A stretch of DNA of 42,805 nucleotides from Fictibacillus phosphorivorans (GCF_001619875.1 NZ_LRFC01000016.1:1-42805), one strand, 5' to 3'; positions 24,987 to 34,009 are shown, counted from the stretch's first letter. Translations and numbers: made by a program. Notes: generated from the letters alone by a model not told the origin.

Positions 24987-25160
24987 TTATTCCAAGAAGT
25001 AAATACTCCATTTCTTAATCCAAGCTCGTCGACCACACTCCAGTTTCACAATGATGTAATCGTTGTTTCCCTCAGCTACAATCTTTCCTTTTTTGAACCG
25101 ATACGCTCTTCTCTTTCCTAATACCCATACTTTCTTTCCGAACAAGTGATGATCTTTCAT
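24987..25160 (-). CDS. 57-residue basic protein
   Basis: The ATG at 25160 has the SD AAAAGGGG 9 bases upstream, and the frame ends in TAA at 24987. The protein (MKDHHLFGKKVWVLGKRRAY, then a beta-rich part NDYIIVKLECGRRAWIKK) looks like a small SH3-like or Tudor-like barrel with a basic surface. It is too short for family recognition. A terminator lies directly behind it. Confidence 0.65.
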   Translation of the reverse strand: MKDHHLFGKKVWVLGKRRAYRFKKGKIVAEGNNDYIIVKLECGRRAWIKKWSIYFLE

Positions 25161-25225
25161 CGTTCATTTCCCCTTTTGTAATGTCAAGGAAAGCTTTCTG
25201 TTTTTCCTTGCTATATACATTGCTC

Positions 25226-25255
25226 AATCTTTTTTAAAAGTCCTTAAAAAAGATT
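25226..25255. repeat. AT-rich perfect palindrome
   Basis: AATCTTTTTTAA and TTAAAAAAGATT flank 6 bases. It lies upstream of the 57-residue gene and may be an operator or a weak terminator. Another pair, CAAGGAAA/TTTCCTTG, lies just before it, near 25184-25209. Confidence 0.45.
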
Positions 25256-25312
25256 TCGACAAATAACTACCGTAAGGGAAAATCCAATTCAGCATAAATG
25301 ATAGAAACGAGC

Positions 25313-25338
25313 AAAAAAAGGGAGGATTTCCTCCCTCT
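25313..25338 (-). terminator. terminator of radC-like gene
   Basis: On the minus strand GGGAGGA/TCCTCCC with a short loop is followed by seven T. It lies 4 bases after the gene. Confidence 0.85.
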
Positions 25339-25341
25339 CTC

Positions 25342-25785
25342 TTATAATCTAGCATGCTCTTTCAAGCTGTAGTATTTGGCTTTCGTGTTGATGATGAGAT
25401 GATCTAGAACCTCAATCCCTAGAATCTTTCCGCATTCTACAAGCCTTGCTGTCACTTCGATGTCTTCTCGAGATGGTGTGACATCTTGACTCGGATGCTG
25501 ATGGCTAACGATGATTGAGGCACTGTTGTTTAGGATTGCCGCCTTGAATACCTCTCTTGGCATAACGATGCTGGCGTTTAATCCTCCCACATGGCAGCGA
25601 TGCACCGCAACGACTTGATTCTTCATGTTCAGACACATCACAAAGAACACTTCACGATCATCATCTCCAATAAATTGAGCTGCAACATCCGCAGCATCCT
25701 GTGGCGAACGAATAACGAACTTTTCGTTGGCCTCAACTTCCTTGATTACTTGTTTGATCCTCACTACTTCATAGATTGTTTCCAT
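25342..25785 (-). CDS. radC: RadC-like JAB/MPN metalloprotein
   Basis: From the ATG at 25785 (SD GGGAGAG) the protein has 147 residues. It is a single JAB domain of the RadC kind, with HRCHVGGLNASIVMPREVFK, then the JAMM motif SHQHPSQDVTPSRED, which supplies two histidines and an aspartate for zinc. It lacks the N-terminal helix-hairpin-helix part of chromosomal RadC, as plasmid and phage RadC forms do. Short RadC proteins are frequent next to ardC and antirestriction genes on mobile elements; their activity is not settled. It is a single gene with its own terminator and a long hairpin-rich leader. Confidence 0.9.
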   Translation of the reverse strand: METIYEVVRIKQVIKEVEANEKFVIRSPQDAADVAAQFIGDDDREVFFVMCLNMKNQVVAVHRCHVGGLNASIVMPREVFKAAILNNSASIIVSHQHPSQDVTPSREDIEVTARLVECGKILGIEVLDHLIINTKAKYYSLKEHARL

Positions 25786-25845
25786 TTTACTCTCTCCCTT
25801 CCGCGTTTGAGGACACCTGAACAATTCGCGCAAACAGGGGGAAGG

Positions 25846-26456
25846 GTTCGCTCACGAAGAAGCGAACGTGCCAGAGAGGGGTAGGAAAAGGCCATGATTT
25901 ACGGACTTTTTCGTTAGAAAACGAGTGAAGCCCAATGACTTAGCCAGCGTTAGCTTGCGTACTTTGCAAGGTTACGGTGGTTTAGCCGACTTGGCTTTGC
26001 CGATTTCTTTCCCCGAACGCCCGCCCTTCCGGCTGTCATAAGCGAAGTTGTTACACTGAAGAGAACGAAGGAAGGAGAAGAGCACCGCACCTCGGGCGGC
26101 GAAAAGCAGACCGAAAGAGCTGCCGCCGCCTAACGGCAAGGGTTCGATGCCCGAAGCCGTTATATCAAAGCGATTTTTTCTGAAAACTGCAAAAGCAGAA
26201 GAAGAAAAAGAAGCGAACTGGATTGGCGCGTAGCCAGATCCAGTCGGGATTAAAGAGGTTCGATGCCCCTTTAAGCCCGCATGAATGATATGTAAAGCCA
26301 TTTGATTATCTGTTGTCCTGTAGACAACAGGGTGAAAATTGCGTATTGCATGTTAAGCGCAGCTTGATTGCAATCAGTTTGCGAGGGTTCGAAGCCCAAA
26401 AGCAAGCTGACTTATGAATAACACCTTCTGAAGAAATAAATTCAGCCTAAAGGCTG
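25846..26456. other. large hairpin-rich region upstream of radC, RNA or ssDNA element candidate
   Basis: About 600 bases without a credible gene fold into many hairpins: GTTCGCT/AGCGAAC (25846-25867), GGCGGC/GCCGCC (near 26095-26130), TAACGGC/GCCGTTA (26131-26162), CTGGAT-TGGC/GCCA-ATCCAG (26218-26243), CGGG-TTAAAG/CTTTAA-CCCG (26245-26279), TGTTGTC/GACAACA (26311-26329), the 12-bp palindrome TGATTGCAATCA (26366-26377) and CAGCC/GGCTG near 26443-26456. Three of the hairpins show the same tip, RGGTTCGAWGCCC (near 26138, 26256 and 26384). Conserved tips on unlike stems suggest a structured RNA or a protein-bound single-stranded element. The strand is not decided. Confidence 0.6.
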
Positions 26457-26517
26457 TTCTAATAAATAGGGAAGTGTATCTCCTTTGCTAGTAATCTTTT
26501 ATTTAATAAACTAATAT

Positions 26518-26527
26518 ATGGTAAAAT
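26518..26527 (+). promoter_or_regulatory. extended -10 promoter of hsdR
   Basis: TGGTAAAAT (TG-n-TAAAAT) lies about 33 bases upstream of the hsdR start, with an AT-rich upstream region and no clear -35. The start ATG is preceded by GAGGGT at an 8-base spacing. Confidence 0.45.
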
Positions 26528-26559
26528 AGTAGCATTACAAAAAGAGTGAGGGTCAGTAG

Positions 26560-29307
26560 ATGGCATATCAATCAGAAGCTCAACTTGAGCTAAATATGTT
26601 AAAACAATTAGAAAAACAAGATTACACTCCAATTAAAATCAATAGCTACGACGAGTTGGTAGCCAACTTTCGTGTACAGCTGAACCACTTCAATGCAAAA
26701 AAGTTAGAGGGAAAACCCTTAACAGATGTTGAATTCGAACGGCTTATGAATAAGATTGATGGAAAAAGCATTTTTGATTCGGCCAAGATTCTGCGTGACA
26801 AGCAATTAATTGAACGTGAAGACGGCTCCCAGCTATATCTTGAGCTGTTTAACAAAAAAGATTGGTGTAAAAATATATTCCAAGTTACATCACAAACAAC
26901 CGTAACCGAAAAATATACGAACCGTTACGATGTCACCCTCTTAATAAACGGATTACCTCTTGTCCAGGTTGAACTAAAACGCCGTGGGTTAGATTTTAAT
27001 GAAGCATTCAATCAAATACAGCGTTATAGAAAGCATTCTTATAAAGGTCTTATGCGTTTCATTCAAATTTTTGTCATCAGTAACGGCATGGATACGAAAT
27101 ATTTCTCGAATTCGGATGGTGAGGTCTTGTCAGGATATACGTTCTTTTGGTCTGATAAGGAAAACAACATCATTACGAATCTTCAAGATTTTACGTCAGC
27201 CTTCTTAGAGAAGTGTCATATCGCTAAGATGGTTGCTCGCTACATGGTTTTAAATGATACCGATAAAATGCTGATGGTCATGCGTCCCTATCAAGTCTAT
27301 GCCGTAGAAGAACTCGTACAACGAGCACTCGAAACCAATAATAACGGCTACATATGGCATACGACTGGATCTGGAAAAACGCTGACTTCATTCAAAGCGA
27401 GTGAAACCCTATCCAATGAAGAACATATTACAAAAGTCTTTTTCTTAGTCGACCGACAAGACTTAGATAGTCAAACGATTGCGGAGTTCAATAAGTTCAA
27501 AAAAGGCTCTGTCGACACGACCGACAAGACGGATGTATTAGTTGAGCAGATTAAAGATATGACGAATAACTTTATTGTGACGACAATTCAAAAGATGGCC
27601 AACGCAGTAAAGAACCCCCGTTATGCAAGTATCATGGAGCCATACAAAAACGAGCGAGTCATCTTCATTATTGACGAATGCCATCGAAGTCAATTTGGAA
27701 AGATGCATACCAATATTTCTCGTCATTTCCAAAAAGCTCAGTATTTCGGATTTACTGGTACACCTCGTTTTACTGAGAACAAAAGCCAGGATGGACGTAC
27801 AACAGCAGACTTGTTTGAAAAGTGCTTGCATTCCTACTTGATCAAAGATGCGATTAGAGATGGAAACGTGCTGGGCTTTTCAGTCGAATATATAAAAACC
27901 TTCAACTCAAAAGTTGATGAAAACGACAAAACAAAAGTACAAGCCATTGACACGGATGAAGTATGGCATAATGAGGAACGATTGGAGTTAGTCGCAGATC
28001 ATGTTTTAGCCAACCATGAACGAAGAGCAAAGAACAAAGGATATACAGCCCTTTTCACGGTGGACTCTATCCCATCACTCATTCGCTATTATGATTTGTT
28101 TAAAAAGAAAGATCATAATTTAAAAATTGCTGGTATCTATACGTATGGAGCAAATGAAGACAGTGAGGCAAAAGAAGAACACTCACGTGATGCGTTAGAA
28201 CGCATGATTACCGATTACAACGAGATCTATGGTACGGACTACTCCACGCATGTATGGGACAGCTATTTTGCAGATGTATCCCGCCGTGTGAAAGCCGCAC
28301 AGATTGATATCTTATTAGTGGTCCGAATGTTCTTGACGGGGTTTGACAGCAAACCACTCAATACCTTGTATGTAGATAAATCGCTCAAACACCATGACTT
28401 GCTGCAGGCATACAGCCGGACTAATCGTGTCGAGAAAAAGACGAAACCATATGGTAACGTCATTTGTTATCGAAACCTGAAGGAGAATACGGATGAAGCC
28501 ATCCGCCTATTCTCTAAAACTGATTCCGTGGATGATGTGCTAATGCACAGTTATGACGAATACTTAAAATTCTTTTTAAAAGCTCAAGCAAAAGTGAAAG
28601 AAATCGCAGCAACTCCAGAATCGGTCGATTCCTTAGAACGAGAAGAACAACAGAAAGAGTTTGTTATTGCTTTTAAAAACATGACAAGGTTTCTTCTGCG
28701 CCTGCAAACTTTCTCCGACTTTGAATTTGATGAAGGTACGTTAAACATCAATGAACAAACGTATGAGGATTATAAGAGTAAATACTTTAAGATTGTTGAT
28801 CGCACCAAACGAGAAGTTGAAAAAGTTTCCATTCTTCAGGACATTGATTTTGAGTTAGAGTTGATGCACACAGATCGAATTAATGTTAGTTACATTATGA
28901 ATCTGATACGTAACCTTGATGTTACTGATAAAAATAAACTTAAGAAAGATATTAAATTCATTACGGAAGAAGTGGACCGAGCTTCTGATCCAGAACTTCG
29001 TTTGAAGATTGATCTTATCCAAGGTTTCTTAAAAAAGGTTGCACCAAATCTTTCCGGTGCACAATCTCCGGAAGAAGCTTACCAGCAATACGAAGAAGAA
29101 GCGCGTGAGAATGAGATTAAAGTATTTGCAGATGATGTGGGCATGAAAGAAGAAGTACTTAAACATCATCTCTCCGTATATGAGTTCAGCAACATGATGG
29201 ATCAGCCAACCATCTATAATGAACTGTCAGGTAACTTTTTAAAGAAGAAAACCGCCGTACAACGGGTTAGAGAGTTTATCATCGAACATACAAAACGCTT
29301 TGCCTAA
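26560..29307 (+). CDS. hsdR: type I restriction endonuclease subunit R
   Basis: This 915-residue protein has the HsdR domain order. The N-terminal nuclease has YDVTLL and VQVELKRRG (Glu138, Lys140). Helicase motifs follow: Walker A TTGSGKT at 268-274, DECH at 372-375, motif III FGFTGTPRF, and motif VI QAYSRTNR at 616-623. The C-terminal helical part binds the methylase complex. It translocates DNA and cuts unmodified DNA far from the target site. It is somewhat shorter than EcoR124I HsdR but all key motifs are intact. It starts the restriction locus and has its own terminator, so R may be made at a different level from M and S. Confidence 0.95.
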   Translation: MAYQSEAQLELNMLKQLEKQDYTPIKINSYDELVANFRVQLNHFNAKKLEGKPLTDVEFERLMNKIDGKSIFDSAKILRDKQLIEREDGSQLYLELFNKKDWCKNIFQVTSQTTVTEKYTNRYDVTLLINGLPLVQVELKRRGLDFNEAFNQIQRYRKHSYKGLMRFIQIFVISNGMDTKYFSNSDGEVLSGYTFFWSDKENNIITNLQDFTSAFLEKCHIAKMVARYMVLNDTDKMLMVMRPYQVYAVEELVQRALETNNNGYIWHTTGSGKTLTSFKASETLSNEEHITKVFFLVDRQDLDSQTIAEFNKFKKGSVDTTDKTDVLVEQIKDMTNNFIVTTIQKMANAVKNPRYASIMEPYKNERVIFIIDECHRSQFGKMHTNISRHFQKAQYFGFTGTPRFTENKSQDGRTTADLFEKCLHSYLIKDAIRDGNVLGFSVEYIKTFNSKVDENDKTKVQAIDTDEVWHNEERLELVADHVLANHERRAKNKGYTALFTVDSIPSLIRYYDLFKKKDHNLKIAGIYTYGANEDSEAKEEHSRDALERMITDYNEIYGTDYSTHVWDSYFADVSRRVKAAQIDILLVVRMFLTGFDSKPLNTLYVDKSLKHHDLLQAYSRTNRVEKKTKPYGNVICYRNLKENTDEAIRLFSKTDSVDDVLMHSYDEYLKFFLKAQAKVKEIAATPESVDSLEREEQQKEFVIAFKNMTRFLLRLQTFSDFEFDEGTLNINEQTYEDYKSKYFKIVDRTKREVEKVSILQDIDFELELMHTDRINVSYIMNLIRNLDVTDKNKLKKDIKFITEEVDRASDPELRLKIDLIQGFLKKVAPNLSGAQSPEEAYQQYEEEARENEIKVFADDVGMKEEVLKHHLSVYEFSNMMDQPTIYNELSGNFLKKKTAVQRVREFIIEHTKRFA

Positions 29308-29314
29308 AACCGTT

Positions 29315-29344
29315 AAGAGAGGTGTACTACATACCTCTCTTTTT
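29315..29344 (+). terminator. hsdR terminator
   Basis: AAGAGAGGT/ACCTCTCTT with a 9-base loop is followed by TTTTT. It splits the locus after hsdR. Confidence 0.75.
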
Positions 29345-29394
29345 GTTATTTTTAAAAATAACAAAAATAACTCTTGTAATTTTTAAAAATTACA
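29341..29394. promoter_or_regulatory. two AT-rich palindromes before half-hsdS
   Basis: Two self-complementary stretches share the core ATTTTTAAAAAT: one runs from TTTTGTTA to TAACAAAA (29341-29366), the other is TGTAATTTTTAAAAATTACA (29375-29394). Their centres are 31 bases apart, about three helical turns. They lie in the promoter area of the half-hsdS/hsdM/hsdS genes and look like a pair of operator sites. Confidence 0.5.
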
Positions 29395-29429
29395 TATAAA
29401 ATCAAATTTGTAAGATATCCCTTTAGGAG

Positions 29430-30032
29430 GTGAAGACGATTAAACTACAAGATATCGCAATCATTACACAAGGTGCAAATGTTTCACGGCTGGAAACAAG
29501 TAAAGACGATTCAGATTCAATAAAGGTTGACGTTCTCACATTAAAAGAATTTAATGAAACGCTCGGGCTGTCGTATCGCATGACACAAGAGAAAAGCCAA
29601 TCGGTGTACATCAAAGAAGACAAACTAAAAGATCAACTTCTAACAAAAGAAAAACGGCTGATAGTTCATTTGTTGTCTCAAAAGGCTGCCTTTCTACCAC
29701 AACAGTACACCGGGCGTTTGATACCATCTAACTTTGTCGCACTGGATTTCCATGAAAACATCGATACAAAATTTATGGAATGGTATTTCAATGAACATCC
29801 ATCCATACGCCGACAGATTATGTTAGGTACACAGGGTTCGATTGTTTCGACTCTTTCTCTTGCAACACTAAGAGAGCTGGACGTTTCAGTACCACCGTTA
29901 TCCGTTCAACAAAGAATAGGAAGTATCTCAAATCTGTATCACAAAAAAAAGCAACTGGTTGAAGAAAGAATGAATCTTGAAGGAAGTTTGATTCACCAAA
30001 AAATAATGGAATCATTGGAGGAATACAAATGA
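29430..30032 (+). CDS. half-size type I specificity subunit-like protein
   Basis: This protein of 200 residues has one target-recognition-like domain (about 1-155) and one conserved HsdS helix (VPPLSVQQRIGSISNLYHKK, then LVEERMNLEGSLIHQKIM); a full HsdS has two of each. The GTG at 29430 overlaps the SD AGGAGG. The ATT at 29439, 8 bases after the SD, precedes KLQDIAIITQG, which looks like a usual HsdS start, so a non-standard ATT start is likely. It overlaps hsdM by 4 bases. It may join the enzyme to change specificity or assembly, or be a relic of a duplicated hsdS. The sequence shows no frameshift. Confidence 0.75.
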   Translation: MKTIKLQDIAIITQGANVSRLETSKDDSDSIKVDVLTLKEFNETLGLSYRMTQEKSQSVYIKEDKLKDQLLTKEKRLIVHLLSQKAAFLPQQYTGRLIPSNFVALDFHENIDTKFMEWYFNEHPSIRRQIMLGTQGSIVSTLSLATLRELDVSVPPLSVQQRIGSISNLYHKKKQLVEERMNLEGSLIHQKIMESLEEYK

Positions 30033-31582
30033 CAACATCTGAAAAACAACGCTTGCAGCAAGCAGAGCTACACAAAAAACTATGGGCGATGGCAAACGAC
30101 CTGCGTGGTCAAATGGAAGCCTATGAATTTAAAAACTACATTCTCGGTTTAATTTTCTATCGTTACCTTTCAGAAAAGGTAGAGTCACGTGCTGCTAAAC
30201 TATTAGAAGAAGATAATATCTCATATACGGCTGCATGGAAAAACCCAGAATACCGAGAAGGCTTGTCCGAATATTTGATTCAGGAACTTGGTTATGTAAT
30301 TGAGCCGGAATACTTATTCTCAAATATGATTTTGGAAATTAAAAAAGGGGATAACGGAAAGTTTGACGTGGAAATGCTCCAAAAAGGAGTTAATTTGGTT
30401 GAAGAATCAACAATCGGGACAGACAGTCAAGAAGATTTCCAGCATTTGTTTGATGATATGGATCTGGCCTCTTCGAAACTAGGTCGTGACGTACAATCTC
30501 GCTCTAAACTGATCGCTAAGATCATGGTTAATATCAATGATATCCCGTTTCTTCATGATGATGTTGATATCGATGTCCTAGGTGATGCCTATGAGTACAT
30601 GATCTCTCAATTCGCAGCGAATGCCGGAAAAAAGGCAGGCGAGTTCTATACGCCGCAACAAGTATCAAAAATCTTAGCAAAAATTGTTACAGCAGGAAAA
30701 ACAGAACTTAAAAACGTATATGATCCAACATGTGGTTCTGGTTCCCTTCTTCTCCGTGTCGCAAAAGAAGCAAGAGTGTGGAAATTCTACGGACAAGAAA
30801 AAACGTCCACAACGTATAACCTGGCCCGTATGAACATGTTACTTCATGATGTGGAATATCAACGTTTCGATATTCAAAATGAAGATACACTAGAAGATCC
30901 AAGACATGTAGATGAAAGGTTCGAAGCTGTTGTGGCTAACCCTCCATATAGCGCAAAATGGAGTGCGGATGCAAAATTTGTGGATGATGAGAGATTCAGT
31001 GCATATCAAAAGCTTGCTCCAAAATCAAAAGCAGATTTCGCTTTCATCAAACACATGATTCATCAGCTTGATGACAACGGAACAATGGCGGTTGTTCTTC
31101 CACACGGTGTATTATTCCGTGGTGCTGCAGAAGGAGCGATTCGACGTTATTTAATTGAATCAAAGAACTATTTGGATGCAGTGATTGGACTACCAGCAAA
31201 CATCTTCTACGGCACATCTATTCCAACATGCGTTTTAGTCTTTAAGAAATGCCGTAAGGAAGATGAGAATGTACTATTTATAGACGCATCAGCCGAATTT
31301 GAAAAGGGTAAGAACCAGAATCATCTAACTGACGAAAATGTAGAAAAAATCATCGGCACATACATTAACCGTGTAACGATCGATAAATACTCGTATGCAG
31401 CAACACTAGAAGAAATCAAAGAAAACGACTATAACCTAAACATCCCTCGTTATGTAGACACATTTGAGGAGGAAGAATCAATAGATCTTAAAGCTGTTTC
31501 AGCTCGTATTGAAACTATCGATCAAGAAATTGCTGAGATTGATGCAGAACTAGAGAAATATTTTAAAGAATTGGGGGTGTGA
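30029..31582 (+). CDS. hsdM: type I DNA methyltransferase subunit M
   Basis: This 517-residue adenine methylase has an N-terminal helical HsdM domain (about 10-170), the SAM-binding motif DPTCGSGS at 232-239, the catalytic NPPY at 304-307, and a helical C-terminus ending in a coiled coil that contacts HsdS. It methylates adenines in the target and is needed for both protection and restriction. The start overlaps the half-hsdS stop (ATGA) and the end is coupled to the full hsdS. Confidence 0.96.
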   Translation: MTTSEKQRLQQAELHKKLWAMANDLRGQMEAYEFKNYILGLIFYRYLSEKVESRAAKLLEEDNISYTAAWKNPEYREGLSEYLIQELGYVIEPEYLFSNMILEIKKGDNGKFDVEMLQKGVNLVEESTIGTDSQEDFQHLFDDMDLASSKLGRDVQSRSKLIAKIMVNINDIPFLHDDVDIDVLGDAYEYMISQFAANAGKKAGEFYTPQQVSKILAKIVTAGKTELKNVYDPTCGSGSLLLRVAKEARVWKFYGQEKTSTTYNLARMNMLLHDVEYQRFDIQNEDTLEDPRHVDERFEAVVANPPYSAKWSADAKFVDDERFSAYQKLAPKSKADFAFIKHMIHQLDDNGTMAVVLPHGVLFRGAAEGAIRRYLIESKNYLDAVIGLPANIFYGTSIPTCVLVFKKCRKEDENVLFIDASAEFEKGKNQNHLTDENVEKIIGTYINRVTIDKYSYAATLEEIKENDYNLNIPRYVDTFEEEESIDLKAVSARIETIDQEIAEIDAELEKYFKELGV

Positions 31583-31584
31583 AA

Positions 31585-32808
31585 ATGAGCTTACCAAATC
31601 TTCGCTTTCCTGAATTTAAGGATAAATGGAATTTAACTGAACTTGGAAAGGTTGTAGAATTTAAAAAAGGTTCGTCGATTTCAAAAGCTGATATATCTTC
31701 TGAGGGTAAGCCTTGTATTTTGTATGGTGAATTATACACTAAGTATGGACCTGTGATTAGAGAAGTTATAAGTCGTACAAATAGAGAGCTAATTAATCCC
31801 GTAATAGGACAAAAAAATGATATATTAATACCTTCTTCCGGGGAAAGTGCTATTGATATAGCTTGTGCTAGTGCGATTGACACTGATGAACAAGTAATCC
31901 TCGGAGGGGATTTAAATGTTTTAACACCACTCAATGGAGTTAACGGAAAATTTATCAGTTATCAAATTAACGGCGTTCGTAAAGTAAAACTTTCAACTTT
32001 TGCTCAAGGTGCATCAGTTGTGCATCTGTACAACAATAGCCTTAATAAGTTTGAGATAACACTTCCAGATGCGAAAGAACAACAAAAAATTGCAGATTTC
32101 CTTTCTCTCCTTGACCGTCGCGTTGAAAAGCAGCAAGCGAAAGTCGAAGCGTTGCAAGAGCAGAAGAAAGGGTTGCTGCAGAAAATATTTAGCCAGGAAT
32201 TACGGTTTAAGGATGAAGGTGGGAAGGCTTTTCCGGAGTGGAAAAATGCTAACCTAGGTGAAATAGGCATATTTAAGTCTGGATATGGGTTCTCTGAAAA
32301 ATACCAAGGACAACAAAATTTAGAATATCCATTTATAAAAGTTTCAGATATGAATACAATTGGTAATGAACGTGAAATTACCATATCAAATCATTCTGTT
32401 TCAAAAGAAATGTTGAAAGTGATGAATTTGAAGCCATTCACCGAAGTATCAATTGTGTTTGCCAAAGTTGGTGCAGCAATATTTTTAGAAAGGAAAAGAA
32501 TCATTAAAAAACCTTTTTTAATTGATAACAACATGATGGCTTTCTCATTAAAAAATAGTGGAAATATATATTTTTATAAACATTTATTTCAGAGTATTCG
32601 ACTTTCAAAGTTTGCTCAAGTAGGAGCTTTGCCTTCATACAACGGAAATGATTTAGCTATAATAAAGATAAAAGTTCCTTGTGAAGAAGAACAAAATAGA
32701 ATCTCTAACTTTCTGTCTGTATTTGATCAAAAAATCGAAAAAGAAGGAGACAAATTGGAAACTCTACAAAAACAGAAAAAAGGTTTGATGCAACAAATGT
32801 TTATCTAA
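31585..32808 (+). CDS. hsdS: type I specificity subunit S
   Basis: From the ATG at 31585 (SD GGGGGTG) the protein has 407 residues with two target-recognition domains (about 1-155 and 215-365). Two conserved helical spacers follow them (LPDAKEQQKIADFLSLLDRR, then KVEALQEQKKGLLQKIF; and CEEEQNRISNFLSVFDQKIE, then QKQKKGLMQQMF). It reads a two-part DNA sequence and bridges two HsdM. The second recognition domain is more AT-rich than the conserved parts, a usual sign of domain swapping. Confidence 0.95.
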   Translation: MSLPNLRFPEFKDKWNLTELGKVVEFKKGSSISKADISSEGKPCILYGELYTKYGPVIREVISRTNRELINPVIGQKNDILIPSSGESAIDIACASAIDTDEQVILGGDLNVLTPLNGVNGKFISYQINGVRKVKLSTFAQGASVVHLYNNSLNKFEITLPDAKEQQKIADFLSLLDRRVEKQQAKVEALQEQKKGLLQKIFSQELRFKDEGGKAFPEWKNANLGEIGIFKSGYGFSEKYQGQQNLEYPFIKVSDMNTIGNEREITISNHSVSKEMLKVMNLKPFTEVSIVFAKVGAAIFLERKRIIKKPFLIDNNMMAFSLKNSGNIYFYKHLFQSIRLSKFAQVGALPSYNGNDLAIIKIKVPCEEEQNRISNFLSVFDQKIEKEGDKLETLQKQKKGLMQQMFI

Positions 32809-32816
32809 CTTGCAGT

Positions 32817-32852
32817 AAAAGCAACGAATACTCAACAGGTCGTTGCTTTTTT
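32817..32852 (+). terminator. hsdS terminator
   Basis: AAAAGCAACGA/TCGTTGCTTTT with a 12-base loop is followed by T. It ends the restriction locus. Confidence 0.85.
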
Positions 32853-33056
32853 GTATATACAAATAATATTATTAAAAATTTCATTAATTTTCATTCATTC
32901 AAAAACCACCGTTTATGGAAGTATGTAATGATAGATAATTTTCCCTCACTCTTTATTGAATTACTCCACCAAAACCCATATCAAAAACTATACGTCAAAA
33001 AGGTCCGTTAATGATATGATAATTATATAAAAATCGAACGGCAGGAGGTTGTTTTG
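32853..33056. other. AT-rich region, possible res site of the serine recombinase
   Basis: No gene is seen. Resolvases of this group act at sites upstream of their own gene. ATGATAGATAAT (near 32928) and ATGATATGATAATTATAT (near 33011) are AT-rich candidates for subsites, but no perfect dyad is seen. Confidence 0.35.
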
Positions 33057-33611
33057 GTGATTGTTGGATACGCACGGGTAAGCACAGCAGATCAATCGTT
33101 AAATTTACAGATGGACGCCTTGAATGAATATGGTTGTGAGGAGATTTTTCAAGAAAAGATGTCCGGGGCTAAAGATGATCGGCCAGAATTGATTCAAGCA
33201 TTGAGAATGCTGAGGGCAGGGGACAAGTTTGTGGTCTATAAATTGGACAGGCTTGCTCGATCAACTAAAAGATTAATAGAGATCGCAGATGAATTAAAAG
33301 AGAGAAATATAGAGTTTGTAAGTCTTCAAGATAATATTAATACAAGTACACCGGCTGGAAAAGCGATGTTTGGGATGCTCTCCGTTCTTGCCGAATTTGA
33401 AAGAGACATTATTAGAGAGAGAACGATGGCAGGACTTAAAGCAGCAAGAGCTCGCGGACGAAAAGGCGGAAGACCAAAAGCAAACACTCAAAAGTTACGA
33501 CAGGCAATCATATTGTATAAATCTCGTGAAATGACAGTAAAAGAGATTCAGCAAGAAACAGGTATTTCTCCATCAACACTCTATCGTGCACTTTCTAAAG
33601 AAAAACAATAG
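33057..33611 (+). CDS. serine recombinase (plasmid resolvase)
   Basis: This protein of about 184 residues is a small serine resolvase/invertase. The catalytic region is IVGYARVSTADQSLNLQ with the active serine in RVST, then YKLDRLARSTKRL and AEFERDIIRERTMAGL. The C-terminal HTH is MTVKEIQQETGISPSTLYRAL. The GTG at 33057 gives the usual MIVGYARVS start; a TTG directly before it is an alternative, and both follow AGGAGG. It probably resolves plasmid multimers or is left from another transposon. It differs clearly from TnpR at 39506. Confidence 0.92.
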   Translation: MIVGYARVSTADQSLNLQMDALNEYGCEEIFQEKMSGAKDDRPELIQALRMLRAGDKFVVYKLDRLARSTKRLIEIADELKERNIEFVSLQDNINTSTPAGKAMFGMLSVLAEFERDIIRERTMAGLKAARARGRKGGRPKANTQKLRQAIILYKSREMTVKEIQQETGISPSTLYRALSKEKQ

Positions 33612-33634
33612 TCGCCATCAAGGCGACTTTATTT
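33611..33634 (+). terminator. terminator of the recombinase gene
   Basis: GTCGCC/GGCGAC with a 5-base loop is followed by TTTATTT. The stem begins at the last base of the stop codon. Confidence 0.7.
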
Positions 33635-33654
33635 AACTAAAGAAGGAACACTAA

Positions 33655-33978
<324 letters not shown>

Positions 33979-34009
33979 AAGGATTCCTAAAGTTTTTGTA
34001 CATTTATTT

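Noticed and set aside
25972..26301. 109-codon minus-strand open frame in the radC leader
   Set aside because: No SD; the composition follows the hairpin sequences, and the frame covers several strong stems. Better explained as structured non-coding DNA.
26138..26396. T-loop-like GGTTCGA motifs suggested tRNA genes
   Set aside because: No acceptor stem, anticodon arm or CCA end can be placed around any of the three copies.
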